Assembly: GCF_017573505.1 (NCBI RefSeq)
Contig: NZ_JAGEOJ010000024.1
Coordinates: forward strand, 1 to 64,000
Direction of reading: 5' to 3'
Source: Actinomadura barringtoniae
Lineage (GTDB): Bacteria > Actinomycetota > Actinomycetes > Streptosporangiales > Streptosporangiaceae
Length of the DNA: 64,000 nucleotides
This document shows positions 8,054 to 14,961 of the stretch, piece after piece. Numbering within the stretch: position 1 is the first letter of the stretch; every line of letters starts with the position of its first letter. The notes below the pieces were generated by a model. The model was not told the origin of the DNA. It saw nothing but the letters and a program-made list of their open reading frames with translations, and made no database searches. The position numbers and the translations under genes are program-made.

Positions 8054-8785
8054 TCAGAGCGTGGGGGGCCGCAGGTCCAGCTCAAGCCGGTAGCGGTCCC
8101 CGCGGTAGATGGATCGGACGTACTCCAGGGGACGCCCCTGCTCGTCCCGGGTGATCCGTTCGAACAGGAACACCGGGGTGTGCACGGGGACGCCGAGGTC
8201 GTCGGCCTCCTCCTGGGTGGTGACGGTCGGCTCGATCGTCTCGGTGCCCGAGGCGATCACGACGCCCTGGTCGCGCAGCAGGTCGTAGAACGACCCGCCC
8301 TCCAGGTCCTCCTTGTGCAGGCCCGGAATGAGCGCGACCGGAACGTAGAGGGTCTCCACCGCCATCGAGGCGCCGTCGGCGAGCCGGAGCCGCCGAATGG
8401 TAAATACCTCTTCGAGCGGTGAGACGGCCAGCCTGCGGCCGATCCGCGCCCCCGCCGATTCGGTGCGGAACGACAGCACGCGGCCGCCCGGCCGCATCCC
8501 GCGCCGCTTCATGTCCTCGGTGAACGAGGACATGGTGAGCGGCACCGCGACACGGGGTTCGGCCACGTAGGTGCCGCTCCCGTGCCGCCGGTCCAGCAGC
8601 CCGTCGGCGACCAGCCCGTCGATCGCGGCGCGCAGCGTCGGCCGGGAGACCCCGAGCTCCTCGGCCAGCCGCCGCTCCGACGGGAGGGCGTCGCCGACGC
8701 CCAGCTCGGCCAGCATCGCCAGGAGTTCCCGGCGTACGACCCGCCGTTTGGTGTTCGCAGCGCCGTCGTCACCAGTGGAATGCAC
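8054..8785 (-). CDS. GntR/HutC-family regulator (DasR-like) of the PTS operon
   Basis: 243-aa repressor with an N-terminal winged helix (LPSERRLAEELGVSRPTLRA) and a C-terminal UTRA effector domain (from about residue 85, including SSFTEDMKRRGM and ending VRSIYRGDRYRLELDLR). The layout matches DasR/NagR, whose effectors are phosphosugars. A GTG at 8794 is possible, but AGGAGG stands eight bases before GTG 8785, so that start is used. It heads the PTS operon (30-base gap to IIC) and probably represses it and itself through the DasR-like box upstream. Confidence 0.85.
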   Translation of the reverse strand: MHSTGDDGAANTKRRVVRRELLAMLAELGVGDALPSERRLAEELGVSRPTLRAAIDGLVADGLLDRRHGSGTYVAEPRVAVPLTMSSFTEDMKRRGMRPGGRVLSFRTESAGARIGRRLAVSPLEEVFTIRRLRLADGASMAVETLYVPVALIPGLHKEDLEGGSFYDLLRDQGVVIASGTETIEPTVTTQEEADDLGVPVHTPVFLFERITRDEQGRPLEYVRSIYRGDRYRLELDLRPPTL

Positions 8786-8843
8786 GCCGGTCACCTCCTG
8801 TCATGCCGATCCGTTGGTGGCCAGGCTATGTGCCGTCAGGACG

Positions 8844-8859
8844 ACTGGTCAATACCACT
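8844..8859. promoter_or_regulatory. DasR-box-like operator
   Basis: ACTGGTCAATACCACT: half sites TGGT/ACCA around a 4-base centre (core 8846-8857). It closely resembles the DasR consensus ACTGGTCTAGACCAGT known from Streptomyces. It lies 58 bases upstream of the GntR start and 95 bases upstream of the divergent secreted-protein gene, so it could govern both. Confidence 0.65.
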
Positions 8860-8954
8860 TTGTGAACTTCTGCCGAAGATCGCCGGGCGCCGGCCTGGGT
8901 ACCGTCATGATCGACTCGTCCGGATCTTCGCAGCGCCCGTGAGGAGACGACGGA

Positions 8955-10334
8955 ATGAAGGCCCTGATCGCAGGCATGGCGGCCCTGGCCGTCCCGCTCG
9001 CCCTGGTGGCGCCCCCGGCGCACGCCGCGCACATCTCGCACGTCCCGCGCGCCACGACCGGCCCGCCCGGCGGCGGGAGTGGGAGCGCGAGCGCGAGCGC
9101 GGCGGGGGACTGGCGGCTGGTGGCGGCCGAGCCGTTCAACCGCCGCCTGGACGACGGCAGGACCGCCTGGAGCCGGGACGACGACGGCCCCGGTAGCCCC
9201 TACAACGTGGACATCTACGACAACGACGGCGCGTTCTTCGACACGATGGGCGGCCCGGCGTTCCGCAAGCAGCTCGCCACCTTCGACACCTACCGCAAGT
9301 CGTTCCCGTTCGGCTCCAACGGCTGGCTGACCGCCGAGCTGGCCGCGCGCGACAACGACCGCGACGGCAGGCCGGACGCGCCGCCCACCCTCACCACGGG
9401 CGGCGGCGTCGCGCGGATGAACGAGCCCAGCCACAAGGGCGGCGTGATCGTCCGCTCGACCCGCCCGCTCCCGTCGGAGTACCGGGTCGAGGTGACGCTC
9501 CGAGGCCTGGACTTCGGCGGCAAGCGAAACGGAACCTGGGACTACCCGGACGGACGAATCAACGGCTACTCGCCGGAGGGCTGCAAGACCAACTTCCCGT
9601 GGGCGGGCGGCGGGGACTTCTCCCGGCCCGAGTGCTCATGGGTGGACGTCCGCAAGGACTCCAACGGGTTCTACTTCATGTCGATCATGGACTACGCCCG
9701 CCCGGCCCCGCACAACAACACCTTCGTCCACACCCACCGCAAGGTCGCGATGGACGGCTACAACCGCTACAACTACACCGGCTCGGGCCTGCGCATGTGC
9801 AACCCGGCGGCCAGGCAGTACGAGAACTACGGCCAGAGCAGCGGCAACGGCGTCAACGCGATCTTCATGACCGACGACGACCGCTACACCGACCAGCCCG
9901 GCACCGAGTACCTGATGCAGAGCGAGTGCGGCTTCGCCAAGGGCGGCGCCATCGTCTCCCAGGTGGACCTGCGCCCCGAGCTCCTGCCCAAGGAGAGTTA
10001 CCGCTTCGCCATCGAGCGCAGGAACGGCGCCTACACGATGGAGATGTCCGGCGTCTTCGCCCACGTGGGCAAGGCCACCTACCGCTACACCCGCGACTTC
10101 GTCCAGGACGGGGAGCCCATCTGGCACTACAACCAGAAGGCCGCCGAGTACGACGGGCGCTTCAACAGCGACCGCACCTGGAAGGGCCCGGGCGGCACGC
10201 TGGTGGAGAAGGACCGGTGGCCGGCGGGCTCGGCCTACCCGGACAGCTTCATGATCGGCGACCCGCACATGAACTTCTACGAGGGCAAGGCGGAGATCGA
10301 CGACCTCCGCCTCTACGTCCCGACCGGCAAATAG
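8955..10334 (+). CDS. Secreted protein, possible concanavalin-like carbohydrate-active protein
   Basis: 459 aa with a clear Sec signal peptide (MKALIAGMAALAVPLALVAP, cleavage likely after AHA, residue 24), a Gly/Ser linker, then a soluble aromatic- and Asp-rich domain with four cysteines (EGC, PEC, MCN, SEC) that could form two disulfides. The C-terminus (FYEGKAEIDDLRLYVP) resembles the last strands of jelly-roll polysaccharide-binding or lyase domains, but I do not recognise the family. GAGGAG precedes ATG at 8955. It diverges from the PTS regulator across a DasR-like operator, so it may release or bind the sugar imported by the PTS. That role is inference. Confidence 0.7.
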   Translation: MKALIAGMAALAVPLALVAPPAHAAHISHVPRATTGPPGGGSGSASASAAGDWRLVAAEPFNRRLDDGRTAWSRDDDGPGSPYNVDIYDNDGAFFDTMGGPAFRKQLATFDTYRKSFPFGSNGWLTAELAARDNDRDGRPDAPPTLTTGGGVARMNEPSHKGGVIVRSTRPLPSEYRVEVTLRGLDFGGKRNGTWDYPDGRINGYSPEGCKTNFPWAGGGDFSRPECSWVDVRKDSNGFYFMSIMDYARPAPHNNTFVHTHRKVAMDGYNRYNYTGSGLRMCNPAARQYENYGQSSGNGVNAIFMTDDDRYTDQPGTEYLMQSECGFAKGGAIVSQVDLRPELLPKESYRFAIERRNGAYTMEMSGVFAHVGKATYRYTRDFVQDGEPIWHYNQKAAEYDGRFNSDRTWKGPGGTLVEKDRWPAGSAYPDSFMIGDPHMNFYEGKAEIDDLRLYVPTGK

Positions 10335-11279
10335 TCAGGCGAAGACGCCCTCGCGTTCGCGGAACTCCTGCGGGCTGACGCCGCGGACGCGCTTGAAGGC
10401 CGTGCTCAGCGCGAACGCGTTGCTGTAGCCGACCTTCCTGGCCACCGCCTCCAGCGTGGAGTCCGTCTCGCGCAGCAGATCCGCCGCCTGCGCGAGGCGG
10501 ACGCCGGTGAGGTAGGCCATCGGCGGCTCGCCGACCAGCTTGCCGAACCGCTGCGACAGCGCCGCCCGCGAGACACCGGTCTCCTCGGCCAGCGACGCCA
10601 CGGTCCACGCGCGCGCCACGTTGTTGTGCAGCAGCTTCAGCGCCGGGCCGATCACCGGGTCGCCGTGCGCCTTGAACCAGCCGGGAGCCCGCCCGCCGGG
10701 CCGGTTGAACCACACCCGCAGCGAGGAGATCAGGACCAGGTCCAGCAGCCGGTCCAGCACGACCTCCTGGCCCGGGTCGTCCTTGACGATCTCCAGGCTC
10801 AGCAGGTCCACCAGCGAGCCGTCCCAGGACTCGCGCGGGAGCACCAGCAGCGGCGGCAGCGCCGACAGCAGCCGCTGGGTGAGGTCGCCGTTCATCGCGT
10901 ACGTGCCGATCAGCATGACCGTGTCGCCGTCGACGCTGTTGCCCCAGGTCCGCACGCCCAGCGACATCTTGTCCTCGAGCGGCTCCCCGTAGAGCGTGGT
11001 GCACCGGTTGCCCGGATGGATGATCGTCTGCGGCGGGGTGTCGCGAGAGTCGGCCACCGTGTAGCGATCGGTGCCGCGCACGATCGCCAGGTCCCCGGGC
11101 CCGAGCCGTACGGCGTCCCCGCCGTCGGGGATGATCCAGGCCTCGCCGCGCACGAGCGCCAGCACGCAGAGCGGCGCCTGGTCCTCGATCCGCAGCGAGT
11201 ACGGCGAGTCCAGCATCGCGCGGAGCAGGAAGGCGCCCCGCGCGCGGGGGCCGTCGAGCAGGTCGGTGAGCGCGTCCAT
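10335..11279 (-). CDS. AraC-family regulator with cupin sensor domain
   Basis: 314-aa activator/repressor. The N-terminal half is a cupin-like domain (cupin_6 type: LVRGEAWIIPDGGDAVRLGP). The C-terminal half holds two HTHs (SLAEETGVSRAALSQRFGKL and VARKVGYSNAFALSTAFKR). ATG at 11279 (MDALTDLLDG) is chosen because the frame upstream is not protein-like; its ribosome site is weak. It diverges from the NmrA-like gene, which it probably controls. The gene abuts the stop of the secreted protein with no spacer. A paralogue with the same layout is at 53336-54379. Confidence 0.88.
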   Translation of the reverse strand: MDALTDLLDGPRARGAFLLRAMLDSPYSLRIEDQAPLCVLALVRGEAWIIPDGGDAVRLGPGDLAIVRGTDRYTVADSRDTPPQTIIHPGNRCTTLYGEPLEDKMSLGVRTWGNSVDGDTVMLIGTYAMNGDLTQRLLSALPPLLVLPRESWDGSLVDLLSLEIVKDDPGQEVVLDRLLDLVLISSLRVWFNRPGGRAPGWFKAHGDPVIGPALKLLHNNVARAWTVASLAEETGVSRAALSQRFGKLVGEPPMAYLTGVRLAQAADLLRETDSTLEAVARKVGYSNAFALSTAFKRVRGVSPQEFREREGVFA

Positions 11280-11429
11280 GACCACACCATAAACGCTGAA
11301 ATCGATCTGGACGCCCGCGTATGCCGTCAAGCCTCTCAGCCATGTCGTCGCAGGTGGCACGCCGGTTGACTGAGGACATCACGAAGAACGGCACACCGCC
11401 GGAGACGGCGACACGGAAATGAGGACCAG

Positions 11430-12254
11430 ATGACGAACGCCAATGAACTGACCCTGGTGCTGGGCGCGACGGGCAAGACCGGCGGCCGGGTCGCCGACCG
11501 CCTGACCTACCTGGGCCTGCCGGTCCGCAAGGGCTCGCGCTCCGCCGAGATCCCGTTCGACTGGGCCGATCGATCGACCTACGGCCCGGCGCTGGAGGGC
11601 GTGACCAAGGTCTACCTCAGCTACCAGCCGGACCTGTGCGTCCCCGGCGCCCCCGCCGACGTCAAGGCGTTCGCCGAGGCCGCCAAGGAGGCCGGGGTGC
11701 GGCACCTGGTGATGCTGTCGGGACGCGGTGAGCCCGAGGCCGAGGAGTGCGAGCAGGCGGTCCGCGCGTCCGGGCTCGCCTGGACGATCGTGCGGGCCAG
11801 CTGGTTCTTCCAGAACTTCAGCGACACCTTCGGCCAGGACCTGAAGGGCGGCGAGCTGGTCCTGCCGGTCGGCGACGTCCGGGAGCCCTTCGTGGACGCC
11901 GACGACATCGCCGAGGTCGCGGTCGCCGCGCTCACCGAGGACGGGCACGCGAGCCAGCTGTACGAGGTCACCGGGCCCCGGATGCTGACCTTCGCGCAGG
12001 CGGTCGCCGAGATCGCCGAGGCGACCGGGCGGGAGATCGCCTACGTCGAGGTCCCGGGCGACGCCTGGGCCGCGGCGGCGCTCGAGCAGGGCCTGCCGCA
12101 GGAGGTCGTGAGCCTGCTGATGTATCTGTTCACCAGCGTGCTGGACGGCCGCAACGCCTACCAGACCGACGGCGTCAAGCGGGCGCTCGGCCGCGAGCCC
12201 GCCGACTTCGCCGACTTCGCCCGCCGTACCGCCGCCACCGGCGTGTGGGGCTAG
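11430..12254 (+). CDS. NmrA-like NAD(P)-binding oxidoreductase/sensor
   Basis: 274 aa, atypical short-chain dehydrogenase fold. LVLGATGKTGGRVADRL (about residues 10-26) is the dinucleotide GxxGxxG loop, and RASWFFQNFSDTF is typical of NmrA/HSCARG relatives that read NADPH levels or reduce quinones. No Tyr-x-x-x-Lys catalytic pair is evident. GAGG precedes the ATG by five bases. Divergent from an AraC regulator, its likely controller. Its TAG shares a CTAG with the stop of the convergent anti-sigma gene. Confidence 0.82.
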   Translation: MTNANELTLVLGATGKTGGRVADRLTYLGLPVRKGSRSAEIPFDWADRSTYGPALEGVTKVYLSYQPDLCVPGAPADVKAFAEAAKEAGVRHLVMLSGRGEPEAEECEQAVRASGLAWTIVRASWFFQNFSDTFGQDLKGGELVLPVGDVREPFVDADDIAEVAVAALTEDGHASQLYEVTGPRMLTFAQAVAEIAEATGREIAYVEVPGDAWAAAALEQGLPQEVVSLLMYLFTSVLDGRNAYQTDGVKRALGREPADFADFARRTAATGVWG

Positions 12255-13261
12255 CCCCGGTAGTCGCAGCCCAGCGTGGCGGCGGTGGCCAGCAGGTCGG
12301 ACACGATGGCCGGGTCGCCTTCGGAACGGTGCGCGAACTCCTCCACCGGAAGGCGGCCCGCCACCAGCCTGCAGAACTCCTCGGCGCCCGCCGTGATCGT
12401 CACCGCGGGGGCGGCGGCGGACCCCGGGATCCCGCTCGCGCCTTCGGGTGCGAGCGGGATCAGCCATTCGCCCGATCCCGGTCCGGTGAGGACCAGGCGG
12501 GCGGCCTGGCCGGGGCGCTGGCGGCCGAGCGAGTGCAGCGCCTGGGGCAGCGCGCCGGTGCCGAGCCCGACGATCTGGCGCAGCGAGTCGCCGGGCGGCG
12601 GAACGGGCGGACGCCCCGCCACCGCGCGGATGTCGTCGGCGTGGATCCAGGTCTCGAACGTGCGCTGGACGATGGCGCTGCGCGCGGGCGCCAGCACCGG
12701 GCGCGGCCCGGCGAGGGTGGCCTCGCGTTCGAGCAGCGCGGTGTTGCCCGACACGCCCTGCACGACGGCGTCGGCCTGGGTGCGCCAGGCCAGCCGGGTG
12801 TCCATGCCCGTGGTCGGGGAGGCCAGGCCGAGGTCGGCGGCGAACGTGGCGTCGTTGTGGCTGAGATGGACCATCAGCCCGCGCACCGAGTCGTAGTCCA
12901 GCAGCGGCGTCCCCCACAGCTCGGGGGTCAGCGAGGCGAGCAGCTCGTCGAGCACCTCGACCTCGGTGGCGTACGCACGGGCCAGGTCCGCGAACTCCTC
13001 GATCCGGATGCCGGCGGGCACGCCCGGCGCGCGGCGGCGCCGCGCCTCGGCCAGGACCGAGCCGCGCAGCGCGGGCGGCGGCGCGGTCTGCACGGCGACG
13101 GCCAGCAGCGTGGCGGTGGCGTGCAGCCTGTCGGCCTCAGCGGAACAGGTGGTGCACGAAGCGACGTGTTCGGCGATGCGCGAGGCCTCGTCCGGGGGGC
13201 ACGCGTCCAGTGCCCAAGCCGCCAGAGACCCGTTCACGTCAGGATGTCCTTCCTCGTTCAT
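12251..13261 (-). CDS. Anti-sigma factor: zinc-finger domain fused to an MDMPI/DinB-like domain
   Basis: 336 aa. Residues 1-60 carry a zf-HC2-type anti-sigma motif, HVASCTTCS (His..Cys-x-x-Cys), preceded by WALDACPPDEAS. The rest (from about 85) is a mycothiol-dependent maleylpyruvate-isomerase-like four-helix domain, with a SCP2-like C-terminal part (RLVLTGPGSGEWLIPL). Directly downstream of an ECF sigma gene (34-base gap) it should hold that factor inactive, perhaps sensing a thiol state. AGGAGG precedes ATG 13261. No transmembrane helix is seen, so the protein is cytoplasmic. Confidence 0.85.
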   Translation of the reverse strand: MNEEGHPDVNGSLAAWALDACPPDEASRIAEHVASCTTCSAEADRLHATATLLAVAVQTAPPPALRGSVLAEARRRRAPGVPAGIRIEEFADLARAYATEVEVLDELLASLTPELWGTPLLDYDSVRGLMVHLSHNDATFAADLGLASPTTGMDTRLAWRTQADAVVQGVSGNTALLEREATLAGPRPVLAPARSAIVQRTFETWIHADDIRAVAGRPPVPPPGDSLRQIVGLGTGALPQALHSLGRQRPGQAARLVLTGPGSGEWLIPLAPEGASGIPGSAAAPAVTITAGAEEFCRLVAGRLPVEEFAHRSEGDPAIVSDLLATAATLGCDYRG

Positions 13262-13295
13262 CCCGACCTCCTGCCTCGACGGTACGCCTGCGGGG

Positions 13296-13844
13296 TCATG
13301 AGAAGAAACCCTCCTTCTCCAGTCCCTGGCCCAGCCGTGCGAGGGCGTTGCGGATGCGGGACTTGGCCGTTCCCTCGGGGATGCTCAGCGCGTCGGCTAC
13401 CTCACGGTAGGTGAGACCGCGGTAATAGGCCAGTTCGATCGTGTGGCGCAGGGTGTCCGGAAGGCCGTCCATGGCGCGCTTCACACTGCGGGCCAGCTCG
13501 CCCGCCAGGACGTTCTCTTCTACACCGGGGCCGGCATCACCCTCCCGTTCGGTCACCGGGGGAGGCCTTCGGTGCCGGCTCTCCTTGCGGACCCAGTCGA
13601 CGGCCCGGCGATGGGCGAGCGTCACCAGCCAGGTGCGCAGCGAGCCCCGGCCCGGGTCGAAGGCCAGCGGCCGCTCCCACAGTCCGACGAAGACCTCCTG
13701 GGTGACGTCCCAGGCCGCCTCGGCGTCGGCCGTCACCCGCTTGGCCACTCCGTACACCAGCGCCGAATGCAGGTTGTAGACCTCACCCAGCGCGTGCTCG
13801 TCACCGGCCGCGAGGCGGAGCCGCAGCTCCCCGTCGTCTCGCAT
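13296..13844 (-). CDS. ECF-type RNA polymerase sigma factor
   Basis: 182 aa. Sigma region 2 is seen in ALGEVYNLHSALVYGVAKRV and AAWDVTQEVFVGLWERP, and region 4 in AYYRGLTYREVADALSIP followed by EGTAKSRIRNALARL. The order and the downstream zinc-finger anti-sigma partner indicate an ECF factor of the SigK-like, anti-sigma-controlled kind. ATG 13844 (MRDDGELRLR) is used; GTG starts up to 13901 would add up to 19 residues and cannot be excluded. Targets are unknown. Confidence 0.88.
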   Translation of the reverse strand: MRDDGELRLRLAAGDEHALGEVYNLHSALVYGVAKRVTADAEAAWDVTQEVFVGLWERPLAFDPGRGSLRTWLVTLAHRRAVDWVRKESRHRRPPPVTEREGDAGPGVEENVLAGELARSVKRAMDGLPDTLRHTIELAYYRGLTYREVADALSIPEGTAKSRIRNALARLGQGLEKEGFFS

Positions 13845-13961
13845 GACCGCCGATCCACCAGCTGCGCTCACCGGTGTCACCACCCGTCCTGGCCGGCGCA
13901 CTGGTGGCGTGCCGGCCCGCGCCCGCCCGTCCCCGTACCGGGCGGGTTGGGGGCCAGTGTC

Positions 13962-14723
13962 TCATCTGTCCGTGCGGTCTGCCATGAGTGGCCGCCCGTC
14001 CGGGACGCTGTCCAGGAGAAGTCGCGTGTAATCGTGTTCCGGTCGGGCGAAAAGGCGCTCTCGGGACGCGTTCTCAACGATCTCGCCGCGGTACAGGACC
14101 GCGACCTGATCGCAGACGTGCCGGACGACGGCCAGATCGTGCGAGATGAACAGCATCGTGAGGCTCAGCTCCGCGCGCAGCGCCCGCAGCACGTTGAGCA
14201 CCTCGGCCTGCACCGAGGTGTCCAGGGCCGAGGTGACCTCGTCGGCGATGATCAGATCGGGCTCGACCGCGAGCGCTCTGGCGATCGCGACGCGCTGCCG
14301 CTGCCCGCCGGAGAACTCGCTCGGGTAGCGGCCGGCGGCCGAGGCGTCGAGCGCCACCGTGCCGAGGAGTTCCTCGATGCGGTGCCGGTGCTCGCGGACG
14401 CTGCCGCGCCGCGGGTCGATGGCCTCGGCGAGCGCCTGCCCGACCGTCATCCGTGGATTCAGCGAGGCGTACGGGTCCTGCGGGATCATCTGGACGCGGC
14501 GGCGAGCCTTGGGGGAGACGTCGTGGCCGTCCAGCAGGATCCGCCCCGACGCCGGGCGCACCAGCCCGACGACCGCCTTGGCCAGCGTCGACTTGCCCGA
14601 GCCGGACTCGCCGACCAGGCCCAGCGTCCGCCCGGCGGGCACGTCCACGCTGACGTCGCGGAGCACGTGCTGGCGGCCGAAGACGACGTTCAGCCCCTGG
14701 ACGGACAGGATCGGACCGGTCAT
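13962..14723 (-). CDS. Peptide/nickel-type ABC transporter ATPase (DppF-like)
   Basis: 253-aa nucleotide-binding subunit. Walker A GESGSGKST, Q-loop QMIPQDPYASLNPRM, signature SGGQRQRVAIARAL, Walker B LIIADEVTSALD and the H-loop ISHDL are all present. It powers the importer with the second ATPase in the fused protein upstream. AGGAGG four bases before ATG 14723 fixes the start. It is separated from the fused permease/ATPase gene by a 119-bp tandem duplication, so its own start signal exists in three copies. The usual C-terminal oligopeptide Cys-rich extension is absent, making it shorter than most DppF (about 320 aa). Confidence 0.92.
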   Translation of the reverse strand: MTGPILSVQGLNVVFGRQHVLRDVSVDVPAGRTLGLVGESGSGKSTLAKAVVGLVRPASGRILLDGHDVSPKARRRVQMIPQDPYASLNPRMTVGQALAEAIDPRRGSVREHRHRIEELLGTVALDASAAGRYPSEFSGGQRQRVAIARALAVEPDLIIADEVTSALDTSVQAEVLNVLRALRAELSLTMLFISHDLAVVRHVCDQVAVLYRGEIVENASRERLFARPEHDYTRLLLDSVPDGRPLMADRTDR

Positions 14724-14842
14724 GGGGCCTCCTGGTCTGGACTGAGGAGCGGAGGGAGCGCAGCGACTGGAGTGACGAGGGAAGGGCAGGAGATGACGCC
14801 CCATGATCCGCCGCGCCGGAGGCGCGGCATTGAACAGGTCAT
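14720..14842 (-). CDS. Possible 40-aa mini-ORF, second copy, coupled to dppF-like gene
   Basis: Starts MTCSMPRLRR and ends LLSPDQEAP. ATG 14842 follows AGGAGGCCCC and overlaps the stop of the first mini-ORF; its own TGA overlaps the ATG of the DppF-like gene. It differs from the first copy by His10 to Arg. The peptide resembles no family and may only be a carrier of translation between the transporter genes, or a chance frame in a dispersed repeat. Confidence 0.3.
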   Translation of the reverse strand: MTCSMPRLRRGGSWGVISCPSLVTPVAALPPLLSPDQEAP

Positions 14843-14958
14843 GGGGCCTCCTGGTCTGGACTGAGGAGCGGAGGGAGCGCAGCGACTGGAGTGACGAGGG
14901 ACGGGCAGGAGATGACGCCCCATGATCCGCCGTGCCGGAGGCGCGGCATTGAACAGGT
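14721..14958. repeat. Tandem duplication of a 119-bp unit inside the ABC operon
   Basis: Units 14721-14839 and 14840-14958 differ at two positions (117/119 identical by eye). Each unit, read on the minus strand, carries a hairpin (GCCGCGCC, TCC, GGCGCGGC; one pair broken in the 14840-14958 copy), the ribosome site AGGAGG and an ATG. The period equals a 41-codon ORF minus a 4-base ATGA overlap, so duplication preserves stop/start coupling. Confidence 0.95.
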
Positions 14959-14961
14959 CAT
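14839..14961 (-). CDS. Possible 40-aa mini-ORF, first copy
   Basis: Starts MTCSMPRLRH. ATG 14961 overlaps the TGA of the DppC-DppD fusion and has GGGAG six bases upstream. Its stop overlaps the ATG of the second copy. Same caveats as for the second copy. Confidence 0.3.
   Translation of the reverse strand: MTCSMPRLRHGGSWGVISCPSLVTPVAALPPLLSPDQEAP

Noticed and set aside
6428..8422. 664-codon plus-strand frame across the PTS genes
   Set aside because: His/Gln/Asp-rich antisense composition; the PTS genes on the minus strand explain the DNA.
14721..14958. CRISPR or IS remnant for the 119-bp repeat
   Set aside because: Only two adjoining units without spacers, no terminal inverted repeats, no transposase or cas gene nearby.
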